This document shows positions 16,805 through 24,700 of a DNA stretch of 27,682 nucleotides, piece by piece (within the stretch, counting starts at the first letter, position 1; each line of letters begins with the position of its first letter). The position numbers and the translations under genes were made by a program. This DNA is from JBBSMX01 sp038232935 (lineage in GTDB: Bacteria; Bacteroidota; Rhodothermia; Rhodothermales; JANQRZ01): NCBI GenBank assembly GCA_038232935.1, contig JBBSMX010000044.1, positions 1-27,682 of the forward strand, in the 5' to 3' direction. The notes beneath the pieces were generated by a model that was given only the letters and a program-made list of their open reading frames with translations, did not search any database and was not told the DNA's origin.

Positions 16805-16855
16805 AGCCGTCGTCGAAAAGGGGGAGCGATGGGTGCCGCATGTTCGGGTTTCTTT

Positions 16856-16896
16856 ACGCCTCGTGTCCTTACGGTTGTCTTACCAGCGCCTTACTT
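16856..16896. promoter_or_regulatory. Operator-like triple CTTAC repeat, copy 2, in the divergent promoter
   Basis: CTTAC occurs at 16868, 16879 and 16890, exactly 11 bp apart, inside a 41-bp block identical to 13479-13519. It lies 25 bp upstream of the winged-helix regulator start (plus) and 52 bp upstream of the large T9SS gene (minus). It is a candidate operator for that regulator, acting on both genes. The winged-helix/11-bp direct-repeat link is known for OmpR/PhoB proteins; its use here is inferred. Confidence 0.62.
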
Positions 16897-16921
16897 TCTG
16901 CAAACGACGCCCATTCTCACC

Positions 16922-18355
16922 ATGCCCGAGACCCTCCCTCGCTACGCCTTCGGCCCGTTCCTCCTCAACCCGGCGGAGCGGCACCTCTTGCGGGACGGCC
17001 GCCCGGTCGCCCTCCCGCCGAAAGCGCTCGACGTGCTCGCCATCCTCACGGCACGCGCCGGTCACCTCGTCGCGAAGGACGACCTGCTGGAAGCGGCCTG
17101 GCCCGGCGTCGTGGTCGAGGAGAACGCCCTCAGCGTGGCGGTTTCCCGCCTCCGCACGGCTCTCGGCGAGGCAGGACGCGGTTACGTCGAGACGGTACCG
17201 GGCCACGGCTACCGCTTCGTCGCCCCCGTCACCGTGCTCTCGGCGGCCGAGACCGACGAACCGTACCCGCTCGCCGGCGACTCGATGGCGAGCGGCCCGA
17301 GCGTCGAGGACGTGGTCCCCACCCTCAGCGGCGATGGGGTGGGGCGCCTCGCTCCGACGCAGAAACCGCCAGCGCGTACCGTACCGCTAGATGACGGACC
17401 TGCCCGAGGCAATCGGAGCGCCTGGAGAATCGAACTGTTTTCCGGGGTGGGATTGATCGTTCTTCTCGTCCTCGTCGTGCTCGCCTCCCGAGGTAATCGG
17501 GCCGACGAAACCCCGACCGTTGCCACGCACGACCCTCCGGCCGAAGCGCTCCTCGCCTACCGCCGGGGCCACGCCCTCTGGGAATCCCGGCGGGGCGAGA
17601 CGATGATCGAGGCCCTCGCCCAGTTCAATCGCGCCACGGCGCTGGACTCCGCGTTCGCCGCGGCCTACGTCGGCGAGGCCCAGGTCTACGCCCTCGGCTA
17701 CCGTACCGGCCCGGCAGCCGAGGCCGCCATCGCCCGGGCGCTCACCCTCGACTCCACGCTGGCCGAGGCCTGGGCCACGCGCGGATTCGTCCGCGCCTTC
17801 CAGTACTGGGACTGGGCCGGGGCCGAGGCCGCCATCGCCCGTGCCGCTGCCCTCGACCCCGACGACGTGACGACGCTGCAATGGCTGGCGAGCCTACGGA
17901 TGGTGCAGCGGAAGCTCCCTGAGGCGGAGGCGGCCCTCCGCCGAGCCCTCACACGAGCACCGGACTACGCCGCGCTGCACGCTGACCTCTGCGAAGTGCT
18001 CTACTACCGCCGGGCCTACGAAGAGGCCGGCGCGGCTTGCGACCGCGCGCTCGCGCTCGATCCCGCGCAACCGATGGCCCTACAGCACCGGTATTGGATC
18101 CGGCTCGCGATGCCGGAGGGTCGCGTCGAAGCGGCACACCTACTCGCCGGGGGCGGCAGAGCGGACTTCGACGCCTTCCGTCGTGCCCGCCTCCACGCCC
18201 GTACCGGCGCACGAGACTCCACGCTCGCCTACGTCGAGCAAGCCGTCGCCGAGCGCATGTTCGTGGCGCCCTTCCTCAACCCGGATCCCCTCTTCGACTT
18301 CGTCCGCGGCGACCCCCGCTGGGTCGCTGCTATGCGCCGGATGGGGCTGGAATAG
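16922..18355 (+). CDS. Membrane-bound transcriptional regulator: winged-helix DNA-binding domain, one membrane helix and TPR repeats (CadC/ToxR-like layout)
   Basis: The 477-residue protein starts with an OmpR/PhoB-type winged helix (about 5-103: YAFGPFLLNPAERHLLRDGR, LPPKALDVLAILTARAGHLV, then ENALSVAVSRLRTALGE and VPGHGYRFVAPV). A polar link follows to about 165, then a single hydrophobic helix (GLIVLLVLVVLASR, about 174-187). From about 205 to 470 there are TPR-like helical repeats (ALDSAFAAAYVGEAQVYALGYRTG, ALTRAPDYAALHADLCEVLYYRRA). The DNA-binding part would be cytoplasmic and the TPR part periplasmic, so the protein could sense envelope signals or a partner. There is no phospho-acceptor receiver domain. 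The ATG at 16922 is where family similarity begins. It is divergent from the large T9SS gene and probably regulates it and itself through the CTTAC repeats. Confidence 0.9.
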   Translation: MPETLPRYAFGPFLLNPAERHLLRDGRPVALPPKALDVLAILTARAGHLVAKDDLLEAAWPGVVVEENALSVAVSRLRTALGEAGRGYVETVPGHGYRFVAPVTVLSAAETDEPYPLAGDSMASGPSVEDVVPTLSGDGVGRLAPTQKPPARTVPLDDGPARGNRSAWRIELFSGVGLIVLLVLVVLASRGNRADETPTVATHDPPAEALLAYRRGHALWESRRGETMIEALAQFNRATALDSAFAAAYVGEAQVYALGYRTGPAAEAAIARALTLDSTLAEAWATRGFVRAFQYWDWAGAEAAIARAAALDPDDVTTLQWLASLRMVQRKLPEAEAALRRALTRAPDYAALHADLCEVLYYRRAYEEAGAACDRALALDPAQPMALQHRYWIRLAMPEGRVEAAHLLAGGGRADFDAFRRARLHARTGARDSTLAYVEQAVAERMFVAPFLNPDPLFDFVRGDPRWVAAMRRMGLE

Positions 18356-18660
18356 CGCGCATTCCTCCTGCTGAAACGCAGCGATGAGACGGCGTGAGGT
18401 ATTGAGGGCGCTCGTCCCATACGGTCGAGCTACGGGACGATGCGGGTCGGGATTCCCTATCCCAGCGGCTGATTTGCCGACGTTCAGCCGCCCCCACTTC
18501 GTCTCGTACACAGTATCCGGTCATGTGTTGAGCATGTCAAAACCCCCGACGAACAGAAAGTGAGCAGGGATCGGTTAGACCGAACCTCGACGAGGCGCGT
18601 GTCAAGCGGGCGGTTGCTTCAGCGGCTGCATTCACGTTTCGAACCCAACCCCTTTTTCCG
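18356..18660. other. 305-bp intergenic region without a supported gene
   Basis: No reading frame here looks coding. Two inverted repeats are visible: TCGTCCC at 18412-18418 with GGGACGA at 18434-18440, and GCGGCTG at 18465-18471 with CAGCCGC at 18485-18491. Neither is followed by a T-tract, so they are at best weak termination or regulatory structures after the regulator gene. The promoter of the fasciclin gene should lie in the last ~100 bp, which are slightly AT-richer. No consensus boxes were found. Confidence 0.5.
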
Positions 18661-19230
18661 ATGAACAAGCTCCTCTCACTCCTCCTCGCCCTCTTCGTGA
18701 TCGCTCCGGCGGCGCTCGCTCAGCACGACGCGAGGATGGCCCACGACGGCACCGTCATGGTCGGCGGCGAGGCCATGCTGCCGTCGCGGGACATCGTCGA
18801 CAACGCCGTGAACTCGGCCGATCACACGACGCTCGTCGCCGCCGTGAAGGCCGCCGGCCTCGTCGAAACGCTCAAAGGCGACGGCCCCTTCACCGTCTTC
18901 GCCCCGACGAACGACGCGTTCGAGAACCTCCCCGATGGCACCGTCGAGACGCTTCTCCAGCCCGAAAACAAGGGCAAGTTGACCGCCGTGCTGACGTACC
19001 ACGTCGTGCCCGGCCGACTCGACTTCGACGCGCTCAGCAAGCAGATCATGGCCGGCGGCGGCACCGCCACACTCACCACCGCGAGCGGCGGCACGCTGAC
19101 GGCGACGATGAACGGCATGCACAACATCGTCGTGATGGACGCGCAGGGCAACGCGGCCGACATCTCGACCTACGACGTGTATCAGTCCAACGGCGTCATC
19201 CACGTCATCGACGCCGTCCTGCTGCCGTAG
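18661..19230 (+). CDS. Secreted fasciclin (FAS1) domain protein
   Basis: The 189-residue protein has a signal peptide (MNKLLSLLLALFVIAPAALAQ). A short His/Met-containing spacer follows, then one complete FAS1 domain from about 43 to 189. The H1 motif is FTVFAPTNDAFENLP, the central motif is LTYHVVPGRL, and the H2 motif is SNGVIHVIDAVLLP at the extreme C-terminus. Single-domain FAS1 proteins are small extracytoplasmic adhesion or binding proteins. No lipobox Cys or T9SS domain is present, so the product is predicted to be periplasmic or released. It is a single-gene unit with its own strong terminator 24 bp after the stop codon. No Shine-Dalgarno is visible before the ATG. Confidence 0.93.
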   Translation: MNKLLSLLLALFVIAPAALAQHDARMAHDGTVMVGGEAMLPSRDIVDNAVNSADHTTLVAAVKAAGLVETLKGDGPFTVFAPTNDAFENLPDGTVETLLQPENKGKLTAVLTYHVVPGRLDFDALSKQIMAGGGTATLTTASGGTLTATMNGMHNIVVMDAQGNAADISTYDVYQSNGVIHVIDAVLLP

Positions 19231-19254
19231 CCACACCGCCCCTACGCAGAAACC

Positions 19255-19289
19255 GCAGGCAGGCCGCACTTCGGCCTGCCTGCTTTTTT
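19255..19289 (+). terminator. Intrinsic terminator of the fasciclin gene
   Basis: GCAGGCAGGCCG pairs perfectly with CGGCCTGCCTGC (12 bp) around a CACTT loop and is followed by six T residues. The T-tract overlaps the stop codon (TAA, 19290-19288) of the convergent flavoprotein gene. On the opposite strand the stem is followed by GGTTTCTG, so it is mainly a plus-strand terminator. Confidence 0.93.
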
Positions 19290-20112
19290 ACCGCTCGTTG
19301 AGGGGCTCCCGCCACGGGTTCCGGTCGAGCACCCAGCGGGAACGCGCCGCGCGGAAGCCGTAGCGTGTGAGGTCGCCGAAGATCAGGCGGAGGAGCGGGG
19401 CGTTGAGACGGTCGGCCCAGGCGGGCGGCAGCTTCATCGAGAGCCGCGAGAGGGCGAGGAGCGGGATGCCGAGGATGTCGCGGGGGATGACGTTCGTCGG
19501 GGTGCGGAACGCGAGGGTCGGGCGCGCGCCGCGCTCGGCGAGGTCGAGCGCGATTTCCGCCCCCGAGTTTCCGATGCCGACGACGAGCACGTCCAGCCCT
19601 CGAAACGGCTCGCCGCTGCGGTAGACCGCGCTGTGCAGCACGGTCCCGCCGAAGTCCTCCCGGCCCGGCCACATCGGCTCGTTCGGCTCGTTGGCAAAGC
19701 CCGTCGCCACGACGACCCGACGCGAGCGGTAGCGGCCCCGGCTCGTCACCGTCTCCCAACCCTCGCCGTGCCTCCGCACCGTCTCCACCTCTTCGCCGAA
19801 GCGCGGCTCCAGCCCGAAGTGCGCGGCGTAGGCGTCGAGGTAGTCCACGACCTCCTGCCGCGAGGGGTACGTCGGTGCCGCGTCCGGGAAGGGGAGGTAC
19901 GGGAGCGCCGAGCGCGTCTTGTCGGTGTGGAGGTGGAGACGGTCGTAGTGGGTCCGCCAGCGGGACCCCACGGACTCGGCCCGTTCGAGCACGATGCACG
20001 GCACCCCCTCGCGTTGCAGACAGGCCCCCACGGCCAGCCCGGCCGGCCCGGCCCCAATCACCACGGCGTCGGTGCTCGTGGGGACGTTTGCGGCGGGAGC
20101 GGAGGCTTCCAT
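19288..20112 (-). CDS. Flavin-dependent monooxygenase-like NAD(P)/FAD oxidoreductase, apparently C-terminally short
   Basis: The protein (274 residues from the ATG at 20112) begins with an FAD Rossmann motif (DAVVIGAGPAGLAVGACL, about 15-32), then GSRWRTHYDRLHLHT, typical of YUCCA/FMO-like enzymes. It also carries the ATGFANEPNEPMWPG segment and a second, NADPH-binding Rossmann motif (VLVVGIGNSGAEIALDLA). Such enzymes use NADPH, O2 and FAD to oxygenate a soft nucleophile or carbonyl. Family members I know run to about 350-400 residues and end with a further FAD-domain segment. Here the frame stops after RNPWREPLNER, inside the terminator of the convergent fasciclin gene, so the last ~80-100 residues appear to be missing. 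It may be a truncated, perhaps inactive, enzyme. The substrate is unknown. Confidence 0.8.
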   Translation of the reverse strand: MEASAPAANVPTSTDAVVIGAGPAGLAVGACLQREGVPCIVLERAESVGSRWRTHYDRLHLHTDKTRSALPYLPFPDAAPTYPSRQEVVDYLDAYAAHFGLEPRFGEEVETVRRHGEGWETVTSRGRYRSRRVVVATGFANEPNEPMWPGREDFGGTVLHSAVYRSGEPFRGLDVLVVGIGNSGAEIALDLAERGARPTLAFRTPTNVIPRDILGIPLLALSRLSMKLPPAWADRLNAPLLRLIFGDLTRYGFRAARSRWVLDRNPWREPLNER

Positions 20113-20278
20113 GGGATCGGGGGGAAGAGACGTGAGAGGCACGCTGGAACGTCCGCACGGACCACGCCGCGTCCCCCCTCCACACTGCGCTACTGACACA
20201 GAGGTTTCACACAGGCTACCGCATCTTCACTCGCCCCCATGCGTTGATTCCACGCTGCCTCCACCACGACCTATCCGT

Positions 20279-23200
20279 ATGCCGAAGACGAGCCACAGCA
20301 GGACCAAGCCGAACGCTTCGAAGACCGCCACGAACGGCGCGGCGAAGGCCGCCGACCGCTTCGCCGGGCGCGACCTCGTCGTGCGCGGCGCGCGGCAGCA
20401 CAACCTGAAGGGGATCGACCTCACGATCCCGAAGCGGCAGCTCGTCGTGTTCACGGGGCCGTCCGGGTCGGGCAAGTCGTCGCTCGTCTTCGACACGATC
20501 TATGCCGAGGGGCAGCGGCGCTACGTCGAGAGCCTGAGCGCGTACGCGCGGCAGTTCCTCGAACGAATGGATAAGCCGGACGTGGAGCTCATCACTGGGC
20601 TCGCGCCCGCCATCGCTATCGAGCAGCAGACGGGGATCAAGAACCCACGCTCGACGGTGGCGACGCAGACGGAGGTCTACGACTACCTCCGCCTGCTCTA
20701 CGCCCGCATCGGGACGACGTATTCGCCCGTCTCTGGCGAGCCCGTCACGACGGACAGCCCGCGCTCCGTAGCCGAGGCGCTGCAAACGACCCTCGCCGAT
20801 GGGACGCGGTTCTACCTCTGCTTCCCGCTCCCCGAGCACAAAGGCCGCAAGAAGGCCGAGGAGCTAGAGGCGCTCCGGGCGCGCGGCTTCTTCCGCCTCC
20901 TCGCGCTTCCGACCGACAAGCAAATCGAGAGCGGCCAGCAGGCCGAGACCATCGACCTCAACGAGACGGAGCCCGACACGGTCACCACGCCGAAAGCACG
21001 CCTGCTCGTGCTCGTGGACCGACTCGCCATTCGCACGGGCGACGAGGCGACGACGGCGCGCATCGCGGATTCCGTCGAGCAGGCGTTCCGCGAGGGCGGC
21101 GAGCGGGCGCTCGTCGTGACCGCACCGAAGGAGGGCAATCTCGAAATGCATCCGTTCTCGGCGCTGTTCGAGCGCGACGGGATGGCGTTCGAGGAGCCGA
21201 CGCCGCAGCTCTTCAGCTTCAACTCGCCGCTCGGCGCGTGCCCGACGTGCCAGGGCTTCGGCCGCGTCCCCGGCCTCGACGAAGACCTCGTGATCCCGAA
21301 CTCCGACCTCTCGATCCGGCAGGGCGCGATCGCCCCGTTCCGTACGGACCAGTGGAGCAAGCACCTCCGCGACCTCATCCGCGAGGCGGCCAAAATCCAG
21401 CTCCCCATCGACACGCCGTACATCCTCCTCACCGACGAGCAGCGGCGGTGGGTGTGGAACGGCGCGGGCAGCTACGACGGCATCCGCGGCTTCTTCCGCT
21501 TCCTCGAGAAGAAGGCGTACAAGATGCACTACCGCATCTTCGCCGCGCGCTTCCGGGGCTACACGACGTGCCCGGACTGCCACGGCTACCGGCTCCGACC
21601 CGAGGCGCTCTACGTCAAAATCGGCGGCAGCGCCGTGCCCCGCCTCCACATCGGCGAGGTCTGCGAGCTGACGACGGCGGACGCCCGCGAACACTTCGAC
21701 CAGCTCCACCTTTCCGACTACGAAGAGGCCGTGGCCGGGCGCGTGATGGAGGAGATCCGCAAGCGGCTCCGCTACCTCGTCGAGGTCGGGCTCGACTACC
21801 TCACGCTCGACCGGCTCTCGCAGACGCTCTCGGGCGGCGAGAGCCAGCGCATCAACCTCGCGACCAGCCTCGGCTCCTCGCTCGTCGGCTCGCTGTATGT
21901 CCTCGACGAGCCGACCGTCGGCCTCCACCCGCGCGACAACGAGCGGCTCATCAAAATCCTCGAAGGGCTCCGCGACATCGGCAACACGGTGCTCGTCGTC
22001 GAGCACGATGCGGCGATGATGCGGCGGGCGGACCAGATCGTCGACATCGGCCCCGGCTCGGGGCGGCACGGCGGTACCGTCGTCTTCCAGGGCGACTTCG
22101 AAGAGATCTTGACCGACGAGGACTCGCTGACGGGCCAGTACCTCTCCAGCCGCAAGTCGATTCCCGTGCCCGACACGCGCCGGCCGGTCGATCCGGAGCG
22201 GGTGATCGTAGTCGAGCACGCCCGGCAGAACAACCTCAAGCGGCTCGACGCCACGTTCCCGCTCGGGATGATCGTGTGCGTGACGGGCGTCTCGGGGAGC
22301 GGCAAGTCGACGCTCGTCAACCAGACGCTCTACCGCGGGCTCCAGCGGCTCAAAGGGTTGGAGGTAGACGGCAAGATCGGCGCGCATGACGCGATCCGCG
22401 GGCACGAGCTGATCGACAGCGTCGAACTCGTGGATCAGAGCCCTATCGGGCGCTCGCCGCGCTCGAACCCGGTGACGTACATCAAAGCGTTCGACGCGAT
22501 TCGCGCGCTCCTCGCCGACACGCATCAGGCGAAAGTGCGCGGCTACAAGCCCGGCACGTTCTCGTTCAACGTCCCCGGCGGGCGCTGTGAGGTCTGCCAG
22601 GGCGACGGCGTGGTGAAGGTCGAGATGCAGTTTCTCGCGGACCTCTACCTCGAATGCGAGGCGTGCGGCGGCAAGCGATTCAAGCAGGACGTACTCGAAA
22701 TCCGCTGGAACGGCAAGAACGTGGACGACATCCTCTCGCTGACCGTGGACGAGGCCGCGGAGTTCTTCGCCGACGAAGGCCGGATCGCGAACAAGCTGAC
22801 CGTGCTGCAGGACGTGGGGCTCGGCTACCTCCAGCTCGGGCAGGCGTCGAACACGCTCTCCGGCGGCGAGGCGCAACGCGTCAAGCTCGCCGCGCACCTC
22901 GCCCGCCCCGCCTCCGAGCACACGCTCTACCTCTTCGACGAGCCCACGACGGGCCTCCACTTCGACGACATCGAAAAGCTGCTCCGGGCCTTCAACGCGC
23001 TCGTGAACGAGGGCCACTCGATCATCCTCATCGAGCACAACCTCGACGTAATCAAGGCCTCGGACTACGTGATCGACCTCGGGCCGGAGGGCGGACGGCG
23101 CGGCGGCTTCGTCGTGACCGCCGGCACGCCGGAGGAAGTCGCTGCCGACGCCGACAGCCACACGGGCCACTTTCTACGTCAGAAAAGCATCGCGCCCTAA
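20279..23200 (+). CDS. uvrA: UvrABC excinuclease subunit A
   Basis: UvrA is the damage-recognition ATPase of nucleotide excision repair, acting as a dimer with UvrB in the cytoplasm. The 973-residue protein has Walker A GPSGSGKSSL (about 60-69), the UvrB-binding region, a first Zn site with CPTC (about 321) and CPDC (about 431), and the first ABC signature LSGGESQR (about 517). It then has Walker A GVSGSGKSTL (about 671) and the second Zn finger CEVC-19 residues-CEAC (about 770-796). Last come the second signature LSGGEAQR (about 860) and the D-loop/Walker B LYLFDEPTTGLH. Length is slightly above usual because of a ~30-residue Lys/Thr/Ala-rich N-terminal tail. The ATG at 20279 was chosen since the frame further upstream overlaps the divergent flavoprotein gene. 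Confidence 0.96.
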   Translation: MPKTSHSRTKPNASKTATNGAAKAADRFAGRDLVVRGARQHNLKGIDLTIPKRQLVVFTGPSGSGKSSLVFDTIYAEGQRRYVESLSAYARQFLERMDKPDVELITGLAPAIAIEQQTGIKNPRSTVATQTEVYDYLRLLYARIGTTYSPVSGEPVTTDSPRSVAEALQTTLADGTRFYLCFPLPEHKGRKKAEELEALRARGFFRLLALPTDKQIESGQQAETIDLNETEPDTVTTPKARLLVLVDRLAIRTGDEATTARIADSVEQAFREGGERALVVTAPKEGNLEMHPFSALFERDGMAFEEPTPQLFSFNSPLGACPTCQGFGRVPGLDEDLVIPNSDLSIRQGAIAPFRTDQWSKHLRDLIREAAKIQLPIDTPYILLTDEQRRWVWNGAGSYDGIRGFFRFLEKKAYKMHYRIFAARFRGYTTCPDCHGYRLRPEALYVKIGGSAVPRLHIGEVCELTTADAREHFDQLHLSDYEEAVAGRVMEEIRKRLRYLVEVGLDYLTLDRLSQTLSGGESQRINLATSLGSSLVGSLYVLDEPTVGLHPRDNERLIKILEGLRDIGNTVLVVEHDAAMMRRADQIVDIGPGSGRHGGTVVFQGDFEEILTDEDSLTGQYLSSRKSIPVPDTRRPVDPERVIVVEHARQNNLKRLDATFPLGMIVCVTGVSGSGKSTLVNQTLYRGLQRLKGLEVDGKIGAHDAIRGHELIDSVELVDQSPIGRSPRSNPVTYIKAFDAIRALLADTHQAKVRGYKPGTFSFNVPGGRCEVCQGDGVVKVEMQFLADLYLECEACGGKRFKQDVLEIRWNGKNVDDILSLTVDEAAEFFADEGRIANKLTVLQDVGLGYLQLGQASNTLSGGEAQRVKLAAHLARPASEHTLYLFDEPTTGLHFDDIEKLLRAFNALVNEGHSIILIEHNLDVIKASDYVIDLGPEGGRRGGFVVTAGTPEEVAADADSHTGHFLRQKSIAP

Positions 23201-23339
23201 CCCGCCTCCGCCATAATTTGGCAGAACCTTCGCCGCCGAGCGACGGTAGATGCGCGTTGCGTTCTTTAAAAGCCCACGCCTCCTCCACGCGGCGCACGCC
23301 TACGCCCCGGCCCCTCCCCGACTCCTACGTCCCACCCGC

Positions 23340-24506
23340 ATGAGGGTCTGCGACCTCACGCACGCCTACACCGACACGAGCGGCGGCATCCGTACCACGA
23401 TTGACGCGAAGCGTCGCTACGTCTTGGAGCACACGGACCACGAGCACGTCTTGATCGCACCGGGACCCGAGGACGCCGTCGCGTACGGCGACCGCACGAC
23501 GACGATCCGTGTGGCCGGCCCCGTGATTCCGGGGGCCGCCCCCTACCGCGTATTCCTCCGGATCGACAAAGTGAGGGCGGCCCTCCGTGTCGTCCGGCCC
23601 GACCTCATCGAGCTGCACACGTTGTACACGTCGCCGTGGGCCGCTTTCTCGTATCGAAGAGAACGCCCCATCCCGGTCACCGCGTTCTACCACACCGACC
23701 TGCCCTCGGCCTACGTGCAGCCCGTCGCGGCGAAGCTAGGTGAGCCGGTGGGCGTGTTGGCGCGGGAGTGGGCCGAGTCGTACGTCCGCGCCGTCTTCGA
23801 GCGCTGCGACCACGGTTTCGCCGTGTCCGACACCCTCGTGGACGTGCTCCGACGGATGGGCATCACGACGCCGCTGCACGCCATCCCGCTCGGCGTCGAC
23901 CTCTACCTGTTCCACCCGTCGCGGCGCGACCCTGCACTTCGGAGCGAACTGGGGTTGACAGACGACGACGCGCTGCTGGTCTACGCCGGACGGCTGGACT
24001 CGGAGAAGGAGGTCCACGTTCTCGCCGACGCGGTCGAGCTCGTGCCCGAGGCCCTGCGGCCCCGCCTCGTGCTGGCAGGACACGGCCCGCACCGCGCCGC
24101 TCTCGAAGCGCGCGCGGCCCACTCGCCTCGCCTCACCGTATTGCCCTACATTCAGGACAAGCAATCGCTGGCCCGCCTGCTGGCCTCGGCCGACGTGTAC
24201 GTGACGGCAGGGCCGCACGAGACCTTTGCCCTTTCCGTGGTTGAGGCTCAGGCGTCGGGCCTGCCGGTCGTCGGCGTAGCGGCAGGGGCCCTCGTAGACC
24301 GCGTTCCGCCGTCTGTAGGACGGTTGGGGCCGGTCGGCGATGCAGCGGCTTTCGCGCACAACGTCGAGCGTGTGATGGCTGACCGAGCAGCGCTTGCAGC
24401 GGCCGGCCGCGCCCACGCCGAGGCACAGTTTTCGTGGGAACGGACGTTCCAGCGTCTCTTCCAGCATTACGAAGCGTTGTGCACCAAGTCCGCCTTTCTA
24501 AATTGA
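23340..24506 (+). CDS. GT4-family glycosyltransferase (first of a pair)
   Basis: The 388-residue GT-B enzyme has an N-terminal acceptor domain starting MRVCDLTHAYTDTSGGIRTT. It also has the donor-binding domain of GT4 transferases: LLVYAGRLDSEKEVHVLADA, VLAGHGPHR, and the C-terminal EX7E-like segment ASADVYVTAGPHETFALSVVEAQASGLPVVG. Retaining GT4 enzymes transfer sugars from UDP-, GDP- or ADP-sugars onto lipids or glycans. The exact donor is not readable. The ATG at 23340 is preferred over 23250 because the typical family start lies there. It follows uvrA by 139 bp and precedes a second GT4 gene by 194 bp, suggesting a shared glycolipid or surface-glycan role, but the two may have separate promoters. 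Confidence 0.9.
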   Translation: MRVCDLTHAYTDTSGGIRTTIDAKRRYVLEHTDHEHVLIAPGPEDAVAYGDRTTTIRVAGPVIPGAAPYRVFLRIDKVRAALRVVRPDLIELHTLYTSPWAAFSYRRERPIPVTAFYHTDLPSAYVQPVAAKLGEPVGVLAREWAESYVRAVFERCDHGFAVSDTLVDVLRRMGITTPLHAIPLGVDLYLFHPSRRDPALRSELGLTDDDALLVYAGRLDSEKEVHVLADAVELVPEALRPRLVLAGHGPHRAALEARAAHSPRLTVLPYIQDKQSLARLLASADVYVTAGPHETFALSVVEAQASGLPVVGVAAGALVDRVPPSVGRLGPVGDAAAFAHNVERVMADRAALAAAGRAHAEAQFSWERTFQRLFQHYEALCTKSAFLN

Positions 24507-24610
24507 ACCGCTGAACCGCCCCCATACCTGCCCGCCGTTTCGAACTCTGCCCAACTCTCTTCCTGAAGTGGATACGCCTCGCTTCCCGCCCGTGAATATC
24601 TCCTGTGATC

Positions 24611-24640
24611 GGGGGTCCCCCACGGCCTTGTATAAACAAG
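24611..24640. promoter_or_regulatory. Two small palindromes upstream of the second GT4 gene
   Basis: GGGGGTCCCCC at 24611-24621 and CTTGT-ATAA-ACAAG at 24627-24640 lie 60-90 bp before the start at 24701. The second contains TATAAA, in an otherwise GC-rich region, and could be a -10 element or a repressor site. No -35 was found and neither element is followed by a T-tract. Confidence 0.3.
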
Positions 24641-24700
24641 CGTAACCTCTAGCGCGTACGCCATCGCGATTCGCGCGGCTCACTACTGCCCCGAGAGCTC

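Noticed and set aside
20864..23170. A 768-codon minus-strand open frame opposite uvrA.
   Set aside because: It mirrors uvrA, which has all expected motifs. The mirror frame has none.
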